A DNA stretch of 64,000 nt, from the NCBI GenBank assembly GCA_963576725.1, contig OY755237.1:55651805-55715804 (forward strand), read 5' to 3'. Position numbers and translations under genes: made by a program. Position 1 is the first letter of the stretch. Each line of letters begins with the position of its first letter. Below, piece by piece: positions 33,101-48,100 of the stretch. The stretch comes from Azorinus chamasolen. Taxonomy: Eukaryota; Mollusca; Bivalvia; Cardiida; Solecurtidae. The notes below the pieces were generated by a model. The model had not been told where the DNA came from. It did not search any database and saw only the letters and a list, made by a program, of their open reading frames with translations.

Positions 33101-36100
33101 TACCCTATAACAAGGTTGACGATGCAGAGGTGGTAGATTTTCTTCTCTGGGTCCTGGTAGGCCACCTGCTCCTCTTCCTTCTCTATCTTCCTCATCAGCT
33201 CCTCCGCCTGCAGCACAAACAGAACATGTCGTCTATATAGACAATTCATAAAGTAATTGTTTTTCCTAGTTCTGTAGTTGGTTTAAATCTTTACATATTA
33301 ACCCTTTCTATGCCTGTGCAAACAGAGAAGACTCAGAACAGACGGCTCCTGTAGCAGCTGTCTGATCTAGGTCTACTTTGTTTGCTTGTGATATAAAATA
33401 GATAGGATTCTACAGTGTCTTCCATGGCCAAGCATTCCAGTGTCCATGTTCTATTATAATGACTGATAAAGTTAACCCTTTCCTCCATATATACGCCTTT
33501 CTACGCCTTTGTAAAAGTAACTGCTTGAAACCATTGTGATAAATAGAGCATTTGCTCCATAGGAGCAAATGCTCTATTTATCACAATGGTTTCAAACAAC
33601 AAAATTCTAACATTTTCCTTTTTTCTAGTCATTGCTCCTTTTGGGTAGATTTGTTCACAGTGGTTAGATCTAAGAAAAATAGCCTACGAGGGAATGGGTT
33701 AATATCCATGATGTCATTATTTCATTCATTGACTAAAGGGTTAAGCAATTGTTGTTTGAAAATATTGAAAATATTTCCGTCATTTCTCCAGTTCCTCCAC
33801 ATCTCAATTTGATCCAAACTGTGGTCATAGGTTATAGCCCCACTTACACATTTGTAACAAATTTCCCATAAAATTGCCTCAAATTGACTAAATCATGGAC
33901 CCAAACTGATGGTAATAGTCCAATACAAAAACTACAACCAGGTGCATGTTCTCCTCCCAATAAAAACATTTGATGTCTTTCAGTAAAGGAGCAGTGTGCA
34001 CCATGGTAGATGTACAAAGCAGAACAAAAGAAATGCAGAAAGCTCTTTTGGAGATTTCTTCCTGCTGTTGACTCAGATCAGGCGGATCCTGCTTGAGCAA
34101 TCAGATCAGGGTCTACCAATATCACAAAATCATGAGTATAACAAGAGAGTCGTCACGGGTGACAAATGCCCCCAAAGTGTTTGACACCGAAATGCATTTT
34201 AGCGGAAAAACAATGCAGGTGTAACATGAAATTTTGATGCTGTTAAAAATGACACAGGAGTCAGTTCTTAACATTAGAAACAGAACCTTTGGATTATGAT
34301 AGCTAAGAAAAGAGCCAAGCGTCAAAACTTAGTTAAAAAGGACCCTAAGTCATTCTCAACGTTAAAAAGGACCCTGGGTTGATTGTCAACGTTTAAGGTA
34401 TAGGAGATATGCTCTGGACAAGCTTTTTGTATCTGGTAAGATATAGAAGATATGCTCCGGACTGTAAAATTGAGGTCAAAGGTCAAGGTCAAGGTCAGTG
34501 ATCTGAAAATGGTACACGACTCTCCGCCATCCCAAGATGAACTCACAAATCAAATTTGGAATCCGTAGCTGGTAAGGTATAGGAAAAATGCTCCGGACAA
34601 GCTTTGTGTAAAATCTAGGTCAAAGGTCAAGGTCACAGTGACCTGAAAATGGTACGCGACACACCGTCATCCCAAGATAAACTCACACATTAAATTTCGA
34701 ATCCGTAGCTGGTAAGGTATAGGAGATATTCTCTGGACAACCTTTTTTGTAACATTGAGGTCGAAGGTCAAGGTCAAGGTCACAGTGACCTGAAAATGGT
34801 ACGCGACACTCCGCCATCTGAAGGTGATCTCACACACCAAATTTGGAATCCGTATCTGGTAAGGTATAAGAGATATGCTCTGGACAAGCTTTTTGTAAAA
34901 TCGGTCAAGGTCAAGGTCAAGGTTAAGGTCATAGTGACCTGGAAATGGTACATGACACTCCGCCATCCCAAGATGAACTCACACACCAAATTTGGAATCT
35001 GTAGCTGGTAAGGTAAAGGAGATATGCTCCGGACAAGCTTTTTGTAAAATCGGTCAAAGGTCATGGTCAAGGTCACAGTGATCTGAAAATGGTACGAGAC
35101 ACTCCTCCATCCCAAGATGAACTCACACACCAAATTTGGAATCCTTAGCTGGTAAGGAATAGGAGATATACTCCGGACAAGCTTTTTGTAGCTGGTAAGA
35201 TATAAGCGGTTTTTAAAATCGAGGTCAAAGGTCAAGGTCAAGGTCACAGTGACCTGGAAATGGTACGCGACACTCCGCCATCCCAAGATGAACTCACACA
35301 CCAAATTTGGAATCTGTAGCTGGTAAGGTAAAGGAGATATGCTCCGGACAAGCTTTTTGTAAAATCGGTCAAAGGTCATGGTCAAGGTCACAGTGATCTG
35401 AAAATGGTACGCAACACTCCTCCATCCCAAGATGAACTCACACACCAAATTTGGAATCCTTAGCTGGTAAGGTATAGGAGATATACTCCGGACAAGCTTT
35501 TTGTAGCTGGTAAGGCATAAGCTTTTTTTAAAATCAAGGTCAAAGGTCATGGTCAAGGTCACAGTGACCTGGAAATGGTATGCGACACTCCGCCATCCCA
35601 AGATGAACTCACACAGCAAATTTGGAATCTGTAGCTGGTAAGGTAAAGGAGATATGCTCCGGACAAGCTTTTTGTAAAATCAAGGTCAAAGGTCAAGGTC
35701 AAGGTCACAGTGACATGAAAATGGTACGCGACACTCCCCCATCCCAAGATGAACTCACACACCAAATTTGGTATCCGTAGCTGATGTGACAAAGGAAATA
35801 TACTCCGGACAAAATGTACACACACCCACACACCCACCCACACACCCACCCACCCACACACCCACCCACCCACACACCCACACACACACACACCCACACA
35901 CGCACGGTGCGATCACTATATGCCGCCAAAGCCTAGCTTTGGGGGCATAAAAATGCCATTAGAAAACTTACCTTTGCAAACAGAGTAGACCATGATCAAA
36001 TGGCTCCTGTAGAAGCTGTCTGACCAGGGTCGGCTCTGCTTCCTTAAACCTTTACTCCATAGGCTATTTTAGACACAACCTCTTTGAGTCAATCTACCGA

Positions 36101-39100
36101 AAAGGAGCATTTACAAGATGAAAAGGAAGAATTGTGTAGTTTTGAAACCATTGCGATAAATAGAGCATTTGCAAATGCTCTATTTATCACGATGGTTCAT
36201 AAAGAGACTTTTACAGAGGCATATTTATGGAGGAAAGGGTTAAACCTTTACTTCATGAATATTCATGAAAGAAATGATGATATTATGAATAATAATTATA
36301 TTAATTTTTGAAATTGCAAATCATCACATGAAATTTTTGTCAAAGCCAAAACTAGAATCAGATTTATATCATATCCATAAGCAAACAGAGCAGACCCTGA
36401 TCTGGCAGCTCCAATAGGAGCTGTCTGATCTGGGTCTACATTATTTGCAAAGGTGTATTTATGGAGTAAAAAAACAATACATGTATTGATCTGCCACGGT
36501 AAAGATTCCCATTGATCAAGAACTTTTTTAGCTAATCAATAATCCATGTTGACATTATTTCTCACATGAATTTTCATGACAGAAAGAGTTAACCCTTTCC
36601 CTCATATAAACATGTTTTCCTGCATTTGCAAACAGAGTAGACCCAGATCAGACAGCTCCTATAGGAGCCGTCTGATCAGGGTCTACTATGTTTGCTAATG
36701 GAATTTGATAGCTATGTTTCTTTACTTTCTAAAATGGCTACAATATTCCACCTTCAATATTTGATTATAATTATTTTTACCATGAATATTCAGTAGGTAT
36801 TGAAATTTGGACTAAATATAGAACAGGGAAAGAGTACATGAACATCAGTCTTTAGCCTTTTCCCTGTTTAATAGTCACATAAGAAATAATGACATCATGA
36901 ACATTTTGTTAGCTGAACTTTTATACCAGAATAGACTGTAGAGTCTATTACAACTTCATAAGCAAACAGAGTAGACACTGATCAGATGGCTCCATCTGAT
37001 CTGGATCTACTCTGTTTGCAATGGTGTGAGAAAGCATTTATATGAAGGAAAAGGTGAAATACTAGTGGTTACTGAACGTAGATTGAAGTAACGCAACAAG
37101 CTCCTTTGGGTGTCTTCCCATATTACTTCAACCCTCCCTTGAACTTATGAAGCCACTAACTTTTGTAATGGTCAACAGTTTAACTTATTTGTTCTGTCAG
37201 AGTCATTGTAGTAAGATTATATTGTAAATGTTGGCATATTAGGAGTGAACATTACCTCTTCATTCTGGCTTGTCATGATGTAGGCGACGCACAGGTTTGC
37301 CAGTACGATAGCACTCACATTCAGGATCTGTAAATATACACATAAATAGTAAACAGTATTACAGAAGAACTCCTTACTCCATAGATACCTCTTTAAATGC
37401 CTTTACAAACAGTAGACCCAGATCAGATGGCTCATGTATGTTTTCTTAATCCTTTACTCCATCATCCATGAACATTTATGACAGAAATGATAACATCATG
37501 AATATTAACCAGATAATTTTTAAAATAGCATATTAATACATGAAATTTTTGCTGAAGCAGAAACTGTAGAATCATATCTATATAAAATCATATGCAAACA
37601 GAACTGACCCTGATCAGAAAGCTTCTACAGGGGCCGATTGATCTGGGTCCACTCTGTTTGCAAAGGCGTACTTATGGAGTAAAGGGTTAAATAGTAATAT
37701 AGATCTCTTTCTGCCAAGGCAAAAAGTACTCTTGCTCATAATGCTATTATAAAAAGTTCATCTAATTTATATTTATGATATTATTATTTCTTACATACAG
37801 TAGAACAAGTCTTCAGTAGCCATCCAAAAGAGGTCTAATTATGGGGTCTGCAAGGCAGGTGGTAGCTTAATGCAGCTCAAAAGTAATGCAGAAAGCTACT
37901 ATAGTAGCTTTCTGCATTACTTTTGCCCTGCATTAAGCAACCACCTGTTTTATGAGAATCCTATATTCAGTAAATGAAAGGCATGAAAGGCTGCTTAACC
38001 CTTTCCCTCTTATAAACGTGTTTTCAAGCATTCGCAAATAGAGTAGACCCAGATCAGACGGCTCCTCTAGGATCAGGGTCTACTCTGTTTGCTAATAGAA
38101 TTTGACAGATCTGTTTCTTTGCTTTCTAAAATGTCTACAATGTTCCACCTTCCACATTTTTTATAACTATTTTTTCAATGAATTTCAGTAAGTATTGAGA
38201 TTTGTACTACACTTAGAACAGGGAAAGGGTTAAGACATTTTCTACTGTAAATATTCATGAAGTGCTTAAAACTAAATAACTAGATTCACAAAGTAAAAGG
38301 TTAATACCTAACAACTAGATATCTGCTTAGTAGTTGTAGAAAGGTTCTCATGCCTATGAAGGAGCAATTAACCCTTTACTCCATGAATATCCATGTAAGA
38401 TATAATGACAGCATGAATATTAATTAGATTAATTGTTATAATAACATATGGACACAGAAGTTCTGGCCATGGCAGAAACTGTAGGATGATATCTGTTATA
38501 TCTTAAGCAAACATACAGACCCTGAGCAGAAGGCTCCTACAGGAGCCATTCGAGCAGTGTCTACTCTGTTTGCAAAGGTGTAGAAAGGCATAATTATGGA
38601 GTAAATGGTTAAAAACTTTGCTTCAGAGGAAAAAGAACTGCAGCTTTCCCATGATTATCGGGACATGCACTTATGTCATTGTATATTTTAAAGTTCAACC
38701 GTATTCACCCTAAACATTTAGACACTGAATGTCCCCTTTCCATGTGTTTGTAAAGCAAAGTAAGTTATAGTAAAACCCCTCTTAAGTGACCACTTAATAA
38801 GAAGACATTGGTGTTATTAAAAGTAGGTGGCAGCTTAATGCAGGATGAAAGTATGAAAGTAATGCAGAAAGCTCTTTCAGCTTTCTGTATTATTTTTGTC
38901 CCGCATTAAGCTACAACCTGCCTGTAGGACCAAGAAATATACCTCATTTTGGTGGTTGCATTAGAGGGGTTTTACTGTAATGTGGTACAAATATGATAAC
39001 TTTAAATTAGACCAGCATATCAATAAATAGTATAGACCCTGATCAACCTGCTCATTCAGGAGCAGTTTAATCCTAGTCTGCATTATCTGCCTACATTTGT

Positions 39101-42100
39101 CCAAATTATTTGGGTAATTAAGGTAATGTTAATGACCTTGCTTGAACAAAGAGCAATCAAACAGGACTTTGTACATCTGCACAATGCATTCCCACGTCTG
39201 AATCACAAGTGTGGTTAATGTAAAAAGTTTGGGAAACTTCGATAAAAAAAAACCTTACTAATCAATTTTAGATAGTCTGGTTAGTTTATGTCTAGTTTTC
39301 TTTCAAGAGCAGTTTGATCTGGGTATGCCCTATTTGCTTAAGTGTGTCTGTCTGAATTCTTTGGGAAATGAAAGTCCTGTAAAATGATTAAAGTATGAAC
39401 TGAAGTTTAAAATGTCACATTTCAGTTCTGCACCTCACAGAGATGCCTTTTAATATCTTTGCAAACTGAGTAGACCCAGATCAGACAGCTCCTGTAGGAG
39501 CAGTCTGCTCTATGGACTCATTGATTAATATAGATACCAACCTTCAGTAGCTCTGGGCAAAAACTCCTGTGTTCATATGCAATCTAATTAAACCCTTACT
39601 TTAGGCATATTAAGGTAAGAAATAACAACATCATGAACATAAGTTTAATTTTTATAATGGCACATGAACACAAGAAAGTTTGGCCAATACAGGAACAGAA
39701 GGACTTTAATACATTTAATATTATTTCATAAGCAAACAGAGCAGACCCTGATCAAACAGCTCCTGCAATAGCCATTTGATTTAGGTCTACTCTGTTTGCA
39801 TAGGCATCAAAAGGTGTATGTATAGAGTAAAGAGCTCATATTCAGGATGTCATTATTTCTTACATGAATATTCATGAGATAAAGGGTTAAACTTACAGTA
39901 ATCTCAATGTCTACCTCAATTAGGCCTACCGTAATTATATTTCCAGTGCTGTGTGTACATGGTTTAATCCTTTCCCTGTTCTATGTTTATTACAAATTTC
40001 AATACCTAATGAATATTCATTGTTAAATAGTTATAATGAAATATGGAAGGTAGACCATTGTAGCCATTTTACAAAGTACAGAAATAGATCTATCTAATTC
40101 CATCAGCAAACAGGGCAGACCCTGATCAGACGGCTCCTATAGAAGCCGTCTGATCTGGGTCTACCCTGTTTGCAGATGCGTGAATACACATTTATATGAG
40201 GGAATGGGTTTATGTAGTTTTGAAACAATGGTGATAAATAGAGCATTAGTGAATTTTACAGTGCCATCAAAAGGCATCAATATGAGGGAATAGGTTAAAA
40301 CATTCATTCTGAAAGACTTGGATGTGAAAGATAGAACATCTTATAGCACACAATGCATACCTTGATAGAAAAGGCTCTTAAAATATCCTTTGATCTGGAT
40401 CCACTATATGCAAACAAAAGTAATTCCTTCAGTGTATTAATCACATCACTTACATTATCATAATTCTTTTTCACTATGGGCTCGTAGAAACCAGTGGCCT
40501 CCTTGTATTTGTTTTCCTGCATGAAAAGCACATGAGCGACATTGAGCTTCCAGACATCGTGCTCGTTACAGAACTCGACAGACTTGCGGAAAATCTTTTC
40601 CACTTGCTGGTAGTTCTCCATGTCCCAGTAGATCTTTGCCTGCTGCATCAGCACTGGGATGTACCTGCCAACATAAATATGGTTAAACCATCCACAGTCA
40701 CCACCAAATAGAGCATTCTAGGTCTTAAAGGCAGGTAGAACTTTCTGCATTACTTTAGTCAGACATTAACCATTTTAACCCTGAATTTTCAGCGTGGAAA
40801 AGTCCATTTATGTTTACCCCATTCCCTCATAGGCTATTTCTAAACCCAACCTCTTTGAATAAATCAACCAAAAAGGAGCATTAACTAGAGAAAAGGAGAA
40901 TATTAGAATTGTGTAGTTTTTAAACCATTGTAATAAATAAAGCATTGGCTCCATAGGAGCAAATGCTCTATTTATCATAATGGTTTCTAAAATTGACTTT
41001 TACAGAGGTGTAGGAAGGCGTATTTATGGAGGAAAGGGTTAACTTGGATAAAACTTGACAGAGGATTTTGAATGACAAACAGTGCCAACCCTGATCAGAG
41101 GGCTCCTCAGTCACTCAGTTTCCCCTCTCCACCCGTTTGTGAAAAACTGGACAATTCAATTTGACATCATTTCAACAACTTTAAATTAGACTGATGTACA
41201 TAGTAATTAAATGGTGTAGACCCCGATCAAGTGATACACTCAGGAGCCATTTGACCTGGGTCTGCACTGCTTGCCTGAGTTTGTCTGAAAACGTAGAAAA
41301 ATGGGAGTAGTGTTTTTAAAACGCTTTGTATGCTAAGAAATTGCCAAATGCCAATACTGTTGTATGCTACATTTCTAAACATCAGTTTTTCCTTTATTTT
41401 TCTTGAAATATTCAATAAGAGTGTCATATAGTTTGAATACTGGCCATATGGGCCATTTTCTCACCTCTCTAGTGCCTCGTCATATTCATTGACAGCCTTT
41501 TTGACAGCATCATCATCATGATTTTGTCTAGCCTCTTGTACCTGTAAGAAACAAACAACAACTTTTTTTTGTTACAAGTACTTAACCCTTTACTCCATGA
41601 ATATTCATGCAAGAAATGACAACATGAATATTAATTAGATTAATTAAAATGGAATATTAGCACATGACATTTTTGCCAAAGTAGCAACCTTAGAATCTGA
41701 TTAAGGTCTACCCTATTTGCAAAGGCGTAGAAAGGCACATTTATGGAAGAAAGGGTTAACCCTTTCCCTGTTGAATATTCATGTTAGAAATAATGATGTC
41801 ATGCATATTGATTAGCTGGATTTTTATGTACACACAAAATGTTTTGGCACCTCTGATCTGGGTCTACACTGTTTGCAAATGTCAGTGCATGAGTGTACTA
41901 CATTCAAAGGGTAAACAGTGACAATTGAAACAAATATAACAGTTAATAGCCTGATAAGATCTATCAAAAGTTTCTACGAAAAACCAACAAATGCACTATT
42001 GTCTGTAAGTGACAAACACTACCGGGAACCAAAAGTGATTTCTTGAGTCTATATCTAGCTGTAGACTCTCCAACATAACTAAACAACACAAGTACTCTTT

Positions 42101-45100
42101 GATATCACACCATCTTATCGAGGGCTTAACCCTTTCCCTCATACAAACAATTTTTCACGCCTTCGCAAACAGTTGACCCAGATCAGACAGCTCCTACAGG
42201 AGCTGTCTGATCAGGGTCTGCTCTGGTTGCTTATAAAATTACAACAGACCTGACTCTGCAGCTTCTACCAAAACACAAAAACATCCTGTGAACATATGCA
42301 CTTATAAAAATAAAGCTAATACATATTCATGATGTCATTTTTTCTATCATGTATATTCAACAGGGTAAAGAATAAGCAAAACTGTTGTTACTATTACATG
42401 TACCTTACTTAATTCCCTGTTGAATATTCATGTAAGAAATAATAACATCAGCAAACAAAGCAGACCCTGATCAGATGGCTCCTGATCTGGGTCTACTCTG
42501 TTAGCAAAGGTTTAGATCTTGTTTGGATACAAACTACATGTATTTGCAAAATGCATCATGAGTTCTGCCCATACAGAGCTCTTCCCACACACACCATAAT
42601 ATTACGCTAAACCTTCATACGCAACATTGTCAATAAAGGGAAATACCCAATAGATATATCAACCCTTTCAATGTTGAAACTACAAATGGACTGTTCCCCA
42701 ACAGGTCAAAGTTATCATGAATATTCAGGGTTTTGTTTTTAAAAAAATTAAAATGTGTAACATGAAAAACAGTGAAGACCATGATGAGAGGGCTCCTCTA
42801 CTTAGAGCTCTGTTATCTGGGTCTATACTATTTGCAAAGGAGATTAAAGACTCACTTCCTGCACCAAAAAGGTTAACCCTTTACCAGATACAGGCACCCG
42901 TTGACACTCTGCAAACAGAGTACACCAAGATTAGATGGTTCCTGCAGGGAGCTGCCTGATCAAGGTCTGCTCTGTTTGTTTATTAAATAATAAAAACGAA
43001 ATTTCCATTCTACAGTTTCTGCCATGAAAAAAAATTGAGCTAATTAATATCTATACAGTCATTATTTCATAACGAATATTCATGATGTAAAGGATAAACA
43101 AGAAGAGGCTGAGCACTTGAATGCATACTTAGAACACTTGACCAATATACACTTTGTATTTGGCAATAAACATATTACAACATGGGGTTTTCTTTGTATT
43201 GATTACCTAAGAGTAGACCTAAATCAAGCTGCTTCTGAAGGAGCAGTTTGATCTGGTTCCATGCTTATAAAACTTTTTAGTTGAGTTTGAGTTTGTTCTT
43301 AAGTTTTTGATTGGTCAGATTTGAGCCTTTGGCTCAAATCTGACCAATCAAAAGCTTGAGAACAAACTCAAACTCAACTAAAAAGCTTTATAAGCATGGA
43401 CCCAGGATCTACCGTTACAGTTTGCTACTCCATCAGTTGCATTAACACTTTCTCTGTTCAATAATCATGTAAGAAATAATGACATCATGAATATTCATTA
43501 GTTCTTTTATTTCATGGCAGAGCATAAGCAAACAGAACAAAATCTGAAGAGGTGTCTCCATCAAAGAATAAATATAGTATGAAAGGGCTAAAGTTGCTAG
43601 AGGATTTTGAATGATTCTGACAGTTCATGTGTTTCTCTAATTCAATACAGTAACATTTCACTTGATAATCCTGCCTTTAACTGCCTTTCCTAACAGTTTG
43701 CTGACATGCTATATGGACCTCTACTGTTGCCATGCCAACAGATTTCCTTATTTTATACTTTAACCCTTTATTTCATTAATAGACCAGTGTAGACCCAAAT
43801 CAGACTGCTCTAGTAGGAGCCGTTTGATCAGTCTGCTCTCTTTGCTAATATGAAATTATATAAATATGATTCTACAGTTCCTGCCATGGCCAAAGATTCC
43901 TGTGTCCATGTGTCATTTAGTTTAATTCATATACATGTCACTAATTCTTACATGAATATTCATGGACACGAAGTCCAAAAGTTAACAATTTCCTCCGGTG
44001 GATTTCCTCCATTGTTCTTCAATAAGCATGATCAGAGTGTCAAACAGTTTAGATCCTGATGAGACACCAAATAAATTGACTTCTCATTCATATCTGGTTT
44101 TTACAACTTCACTGCAAGTGGGAACATCTTGAAAATGATTAAATTTACAAATTGTATCTGGACTGCTGCCCTATGTTGTCATCACTCTTTAGAATCATAT
44201 TGGGGAGAAAATTCTACAGAGTGGTCACAATATAGGAATTGGTGGAGAAATAAAGGAGCTATTCTTGAAAAAATGTAAGCATCTAATTTGGATCCAAACT
44301 GTTGCAAAGGTTGTCATGAAATTGATCAATATACATTGTAGTTGCTTAATGTAGAGAAAAGTAGTGCATTATTTTTGTTCTGTATTATGTAACCAAATGT
44401 CTTACAGACTTAGAATTGGTAACCTTCTAAGTGGTTGCTCAAGACAGGTTTTAACCTTTTCCATGTTGAATATTCATGTAAGAAATAATGACATCATGAA
44501 TATGTATATGAATTAGCTGAAATATCACAATGGCATATGAACCCACAATTTGTTTGGTATTGGTAGAAAGTGTAGAGTCAAATTCACAGCTGTAACAGTC
44601 TTAAAATTCTTTGTCATCCTTATAGCAGACAAATACATATCAACCGCTAATTTCTCCAAGAAAAAGTCAGAAAATCATCTTGCCAAACAAAAAGTTACTT
44701 GTCATGGCAAGTGGATGAGAAGAATTTTACAGCCCTGATATATATTGTAATTTCAACAGCAAACAGAGAAGACCCTGATCAGATGGCTAATACAGGAGCT
44801 GTCTCATCTAGGTCTACCCTGTTTGCAAAGGTTTTAAAAAAAGTATTTGCATGAGGGAAAGAGTTAATGACTAACGTAGTGTGTAACAGCTGTGGTTTTA
44901 CCTGCTTGGTCAATTTCCTGAGAGTTTCAGTCTGTTTTGTAGCCATTTCATCCAGTTTTCTGTATGCCTCCTCAGGCGAGGTCTGCCTTGTTATCACTGC
45001 CTCCAGGAAATCATACATGTACTGTAATAATATAAAATGCATCAAACAATTGTTCAGTGCCCTAGTAACTCTTTGAAAGCTACTGCTACAGGAAATCCCC

Positions 45101-48100
45101 TCTAGTGCAACCACACAAAAGAAGAATTTTGGGTCTTAATTCTTTCGCTGCCAATGTCAGATCTGTGATTACCTTTGCAAACAGTTTGGATTCAATTGAG
45201 AAGCTGAGTAATTTGGTGCCTCCTCAAGAGCCAAACTGTTTGTTATTGTGACTGTTTCTTGAAATAAAACTGAAGAAATATAAAATGGAAAATTGTAGCA
45301 GAAGACAAAGTTTTCAGACGACAAAATTTGGCAGCGAAAGAGTTAAAGGCAGATGGTAGCATAATGCAGGAGCTTTCTGCAACACTTTCATTCTGCATTA
45401 AAGTCTTGATTGTTTATTTATCAAATGGTCCCTTTAGAGGGGGTTTACTGTATTTCCATATCCCTTCAAATATACAGTGTCAACCACTTCAGACCCTGAT
45501 GAGATATAGTTACTTAATGTCCCAACTGGATACCAATTATCTATCATGGTTCTCATGAATTCACTGCTTGCATGTACAAACAAGTAAAGTTATAGAGCAA
45601 ACTGTTCAAACACTGAAAGATAAAAAATATTAACCCTGGTTCCCTGTTCTTTACTTAGCACAAATTTCAATACCTACTGAATATTCATTGACAAAATAGT
45701 TATAAAGAAATATAGTAGGTGGAACATTGTAGACATTTTAGAAAGGAAAGAAACAGATCTTTCATATTATATTAGCAAACAGAGCAGACCCTGATCAGAC
45801 GGCTTCTCTAGGAGCCGTCTGATCTGGGTCTACTCTGTTTGCAAATGTGTGAAAACATGTTTATATGAGGGAAACGGTTAAACACTTTGAATGCTAATAA
45901 ATGTATTTCAAAGTCCATTCTGTATGAAAAGGCAAAACAATTCTGAAAAGACTGACCATTCAGCAGAGCCTGAATAAAGGTATTCTTTAGCAGCCCGCTA
46001 ATTGGGGTATACATGTACATTGTTTGTAAATGCTTGTTAACCCTTTAGTTGATAAAATCAACTTTTCACATTTTTGCAAACAAAGCTGACCAATATCAGA
46101 GACAGTTCTGATATTTTTTTGTTCTACACCGAATAATTAGCAAGAAATACATTGCCGATACATGTAATTAGTTGCGATTCTGCTAAAATTTACAATAAAT
46201 GTCTTGTCAACAGGGCAGTAATTAATCTTGAGCCCTGAATGACTTACTTAAGTTTAACTCTCTCAATGCTGAATTCTCAAATGGGCTATTGTACAATTCA
46301 AACTGATCAACCTTACCGTGAATATTCAGGGATTTTTTCAAAAAAATGTGAAACATGACAATCAGTGTAGACCCTGATGAGAGGGCTCCTCTAGAAGCCC
46401 TCTCATCTGGGTCTACACTGTTTGCAAAGGACATTAGTGACTTGTTTCCAGCATCAAAAGGGTTATCCCTTTACTAGACAGGGGCACCAATTGACTTGTT
46501 CCCTGCACTGAAAGGGTTATCCCTTTACTAGACAGGGGCACCAATTGACTTGTTAAGTGCACTGAAAGGGTCAACCATTTACCTGATGGATATTTGTACA
46601 AGATTCTGCCCACTGTGACTGCCTATTAATTATTTTAATCCTTGTATGAAATAGATACAACAGAAATGTATTGCTTTTGCAGATAGTAAAGAATCTTTAA
46701 TGAATATGCAAACAGAGTAGACTCAGATCAGGTGGCTCCTACAGGAGCTATATGATCCAGGGCTAAACTGTTTGCAAAGGCTTCAGAATGTGCCTATATC
46801 AGCCGGAGGGTAAAAAAATAAACATCAACAGTTCTGAAGAACTCCTTTCTATATAACAGTATTGAAAGCGCCAAAATACAAGAGCCGGTCCATGAGAAAG
46901 TAATGCGAATTGTGAAGAAACAACTTCACATAATACGAATGTAATAAATAACACAGTAGTTGAACAATTAAAAAAGCAGATGAAATCCCCTCCAAAGATA
47001 CATTAAGCAATAAATACAACAAAAAATCTCAACAAAGTCATTACCTGGGCACCATTAAAGTTCTGCAATAAACAACACCTTGACTCCGTAAATAAACAAC
47101 ACTTTTTCCTTAACTAGAGTGGTATCAAACTGACTAAGATTCATAACAGTGGATTCAACTAATTAACTCTTTGACCCTTACTCCATGAATATTCATGACA
47201 GAAATAATGACATCATGAATATTAGATTAGTTGTTATAATAGAAAGTAGACACATGAAGCTTTGGCCATGGCAGAAACTGTAGAATTATATCTATATTAT
47301 ATCATAAGCAACAGAGCAGACCCAGATCAGACAGATCCTACAAGAGCCATCATATCTGGATCTACTCTGTTTGCAAAGGTGTAGAAACTAGAAAGGCGTA
47401 TTTTTTTAGTAAAGGGTTTAGTAAGAAGTAATGACATCATAAGTATTCATTAGCTGATGTTTTAAAAGGGAAAATGAACACAGGAAGTTTTAGTAAAGAA
47501 AACTGTATAATCATATCTATATCATTCCATAAGCAAACAGAGTCGACCCTAATCAAACGGCTTCTACAGGAGCTGTTTGATCTGGGTCTACTCTATTTGT
47601 AAAGAAATGGAAAGGTGTCTCTATCAGGAAAAGCATAAGAATTAAAACAGAACATTCATTTAATTGAATTCCATAATGGAGAATTAACCCTTTCCTTTAT
47701 ACAATTGCTTTTTTCACATCTTTGCAAACAGAGTAGACCCAGGTCAGATAATTCTTGAAGGAACCACCTGTTCAGGGTATGTTCTGTTTCCTTATAACTT
47801 GTAATTGATCTGACTACAGATTTTACCAATATCAAATTTGCATGTGTACATATGCCACTATAAAAAATCAGGATTTAAATATTCATGATGTTATCATTTC
47901 TTACTTGAGTAATCTACAGGGAAAGGGAAACCTGATTGATATTTAAAGGATAACCCCTGTGCCAATCACTGAAGAGAGGGTTCAACATGACTAGGTGTAC
48001 AAAATTATACATTATCCCTTTACTTCATGAACATTCATTAACCCTTTCCTCCATAAATACGCCTTTCTACTTCTCTGTAACAGCTACTTCTTGAAACCAT

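Noticed and set aside
34780..35619. 279-codon minus-strand frame
   Set aside because: It runs through the GGTCAAGGTCA tandem repeat; repeated FILGWRSVAYHFQ-type text is a translation of the repeat unit.
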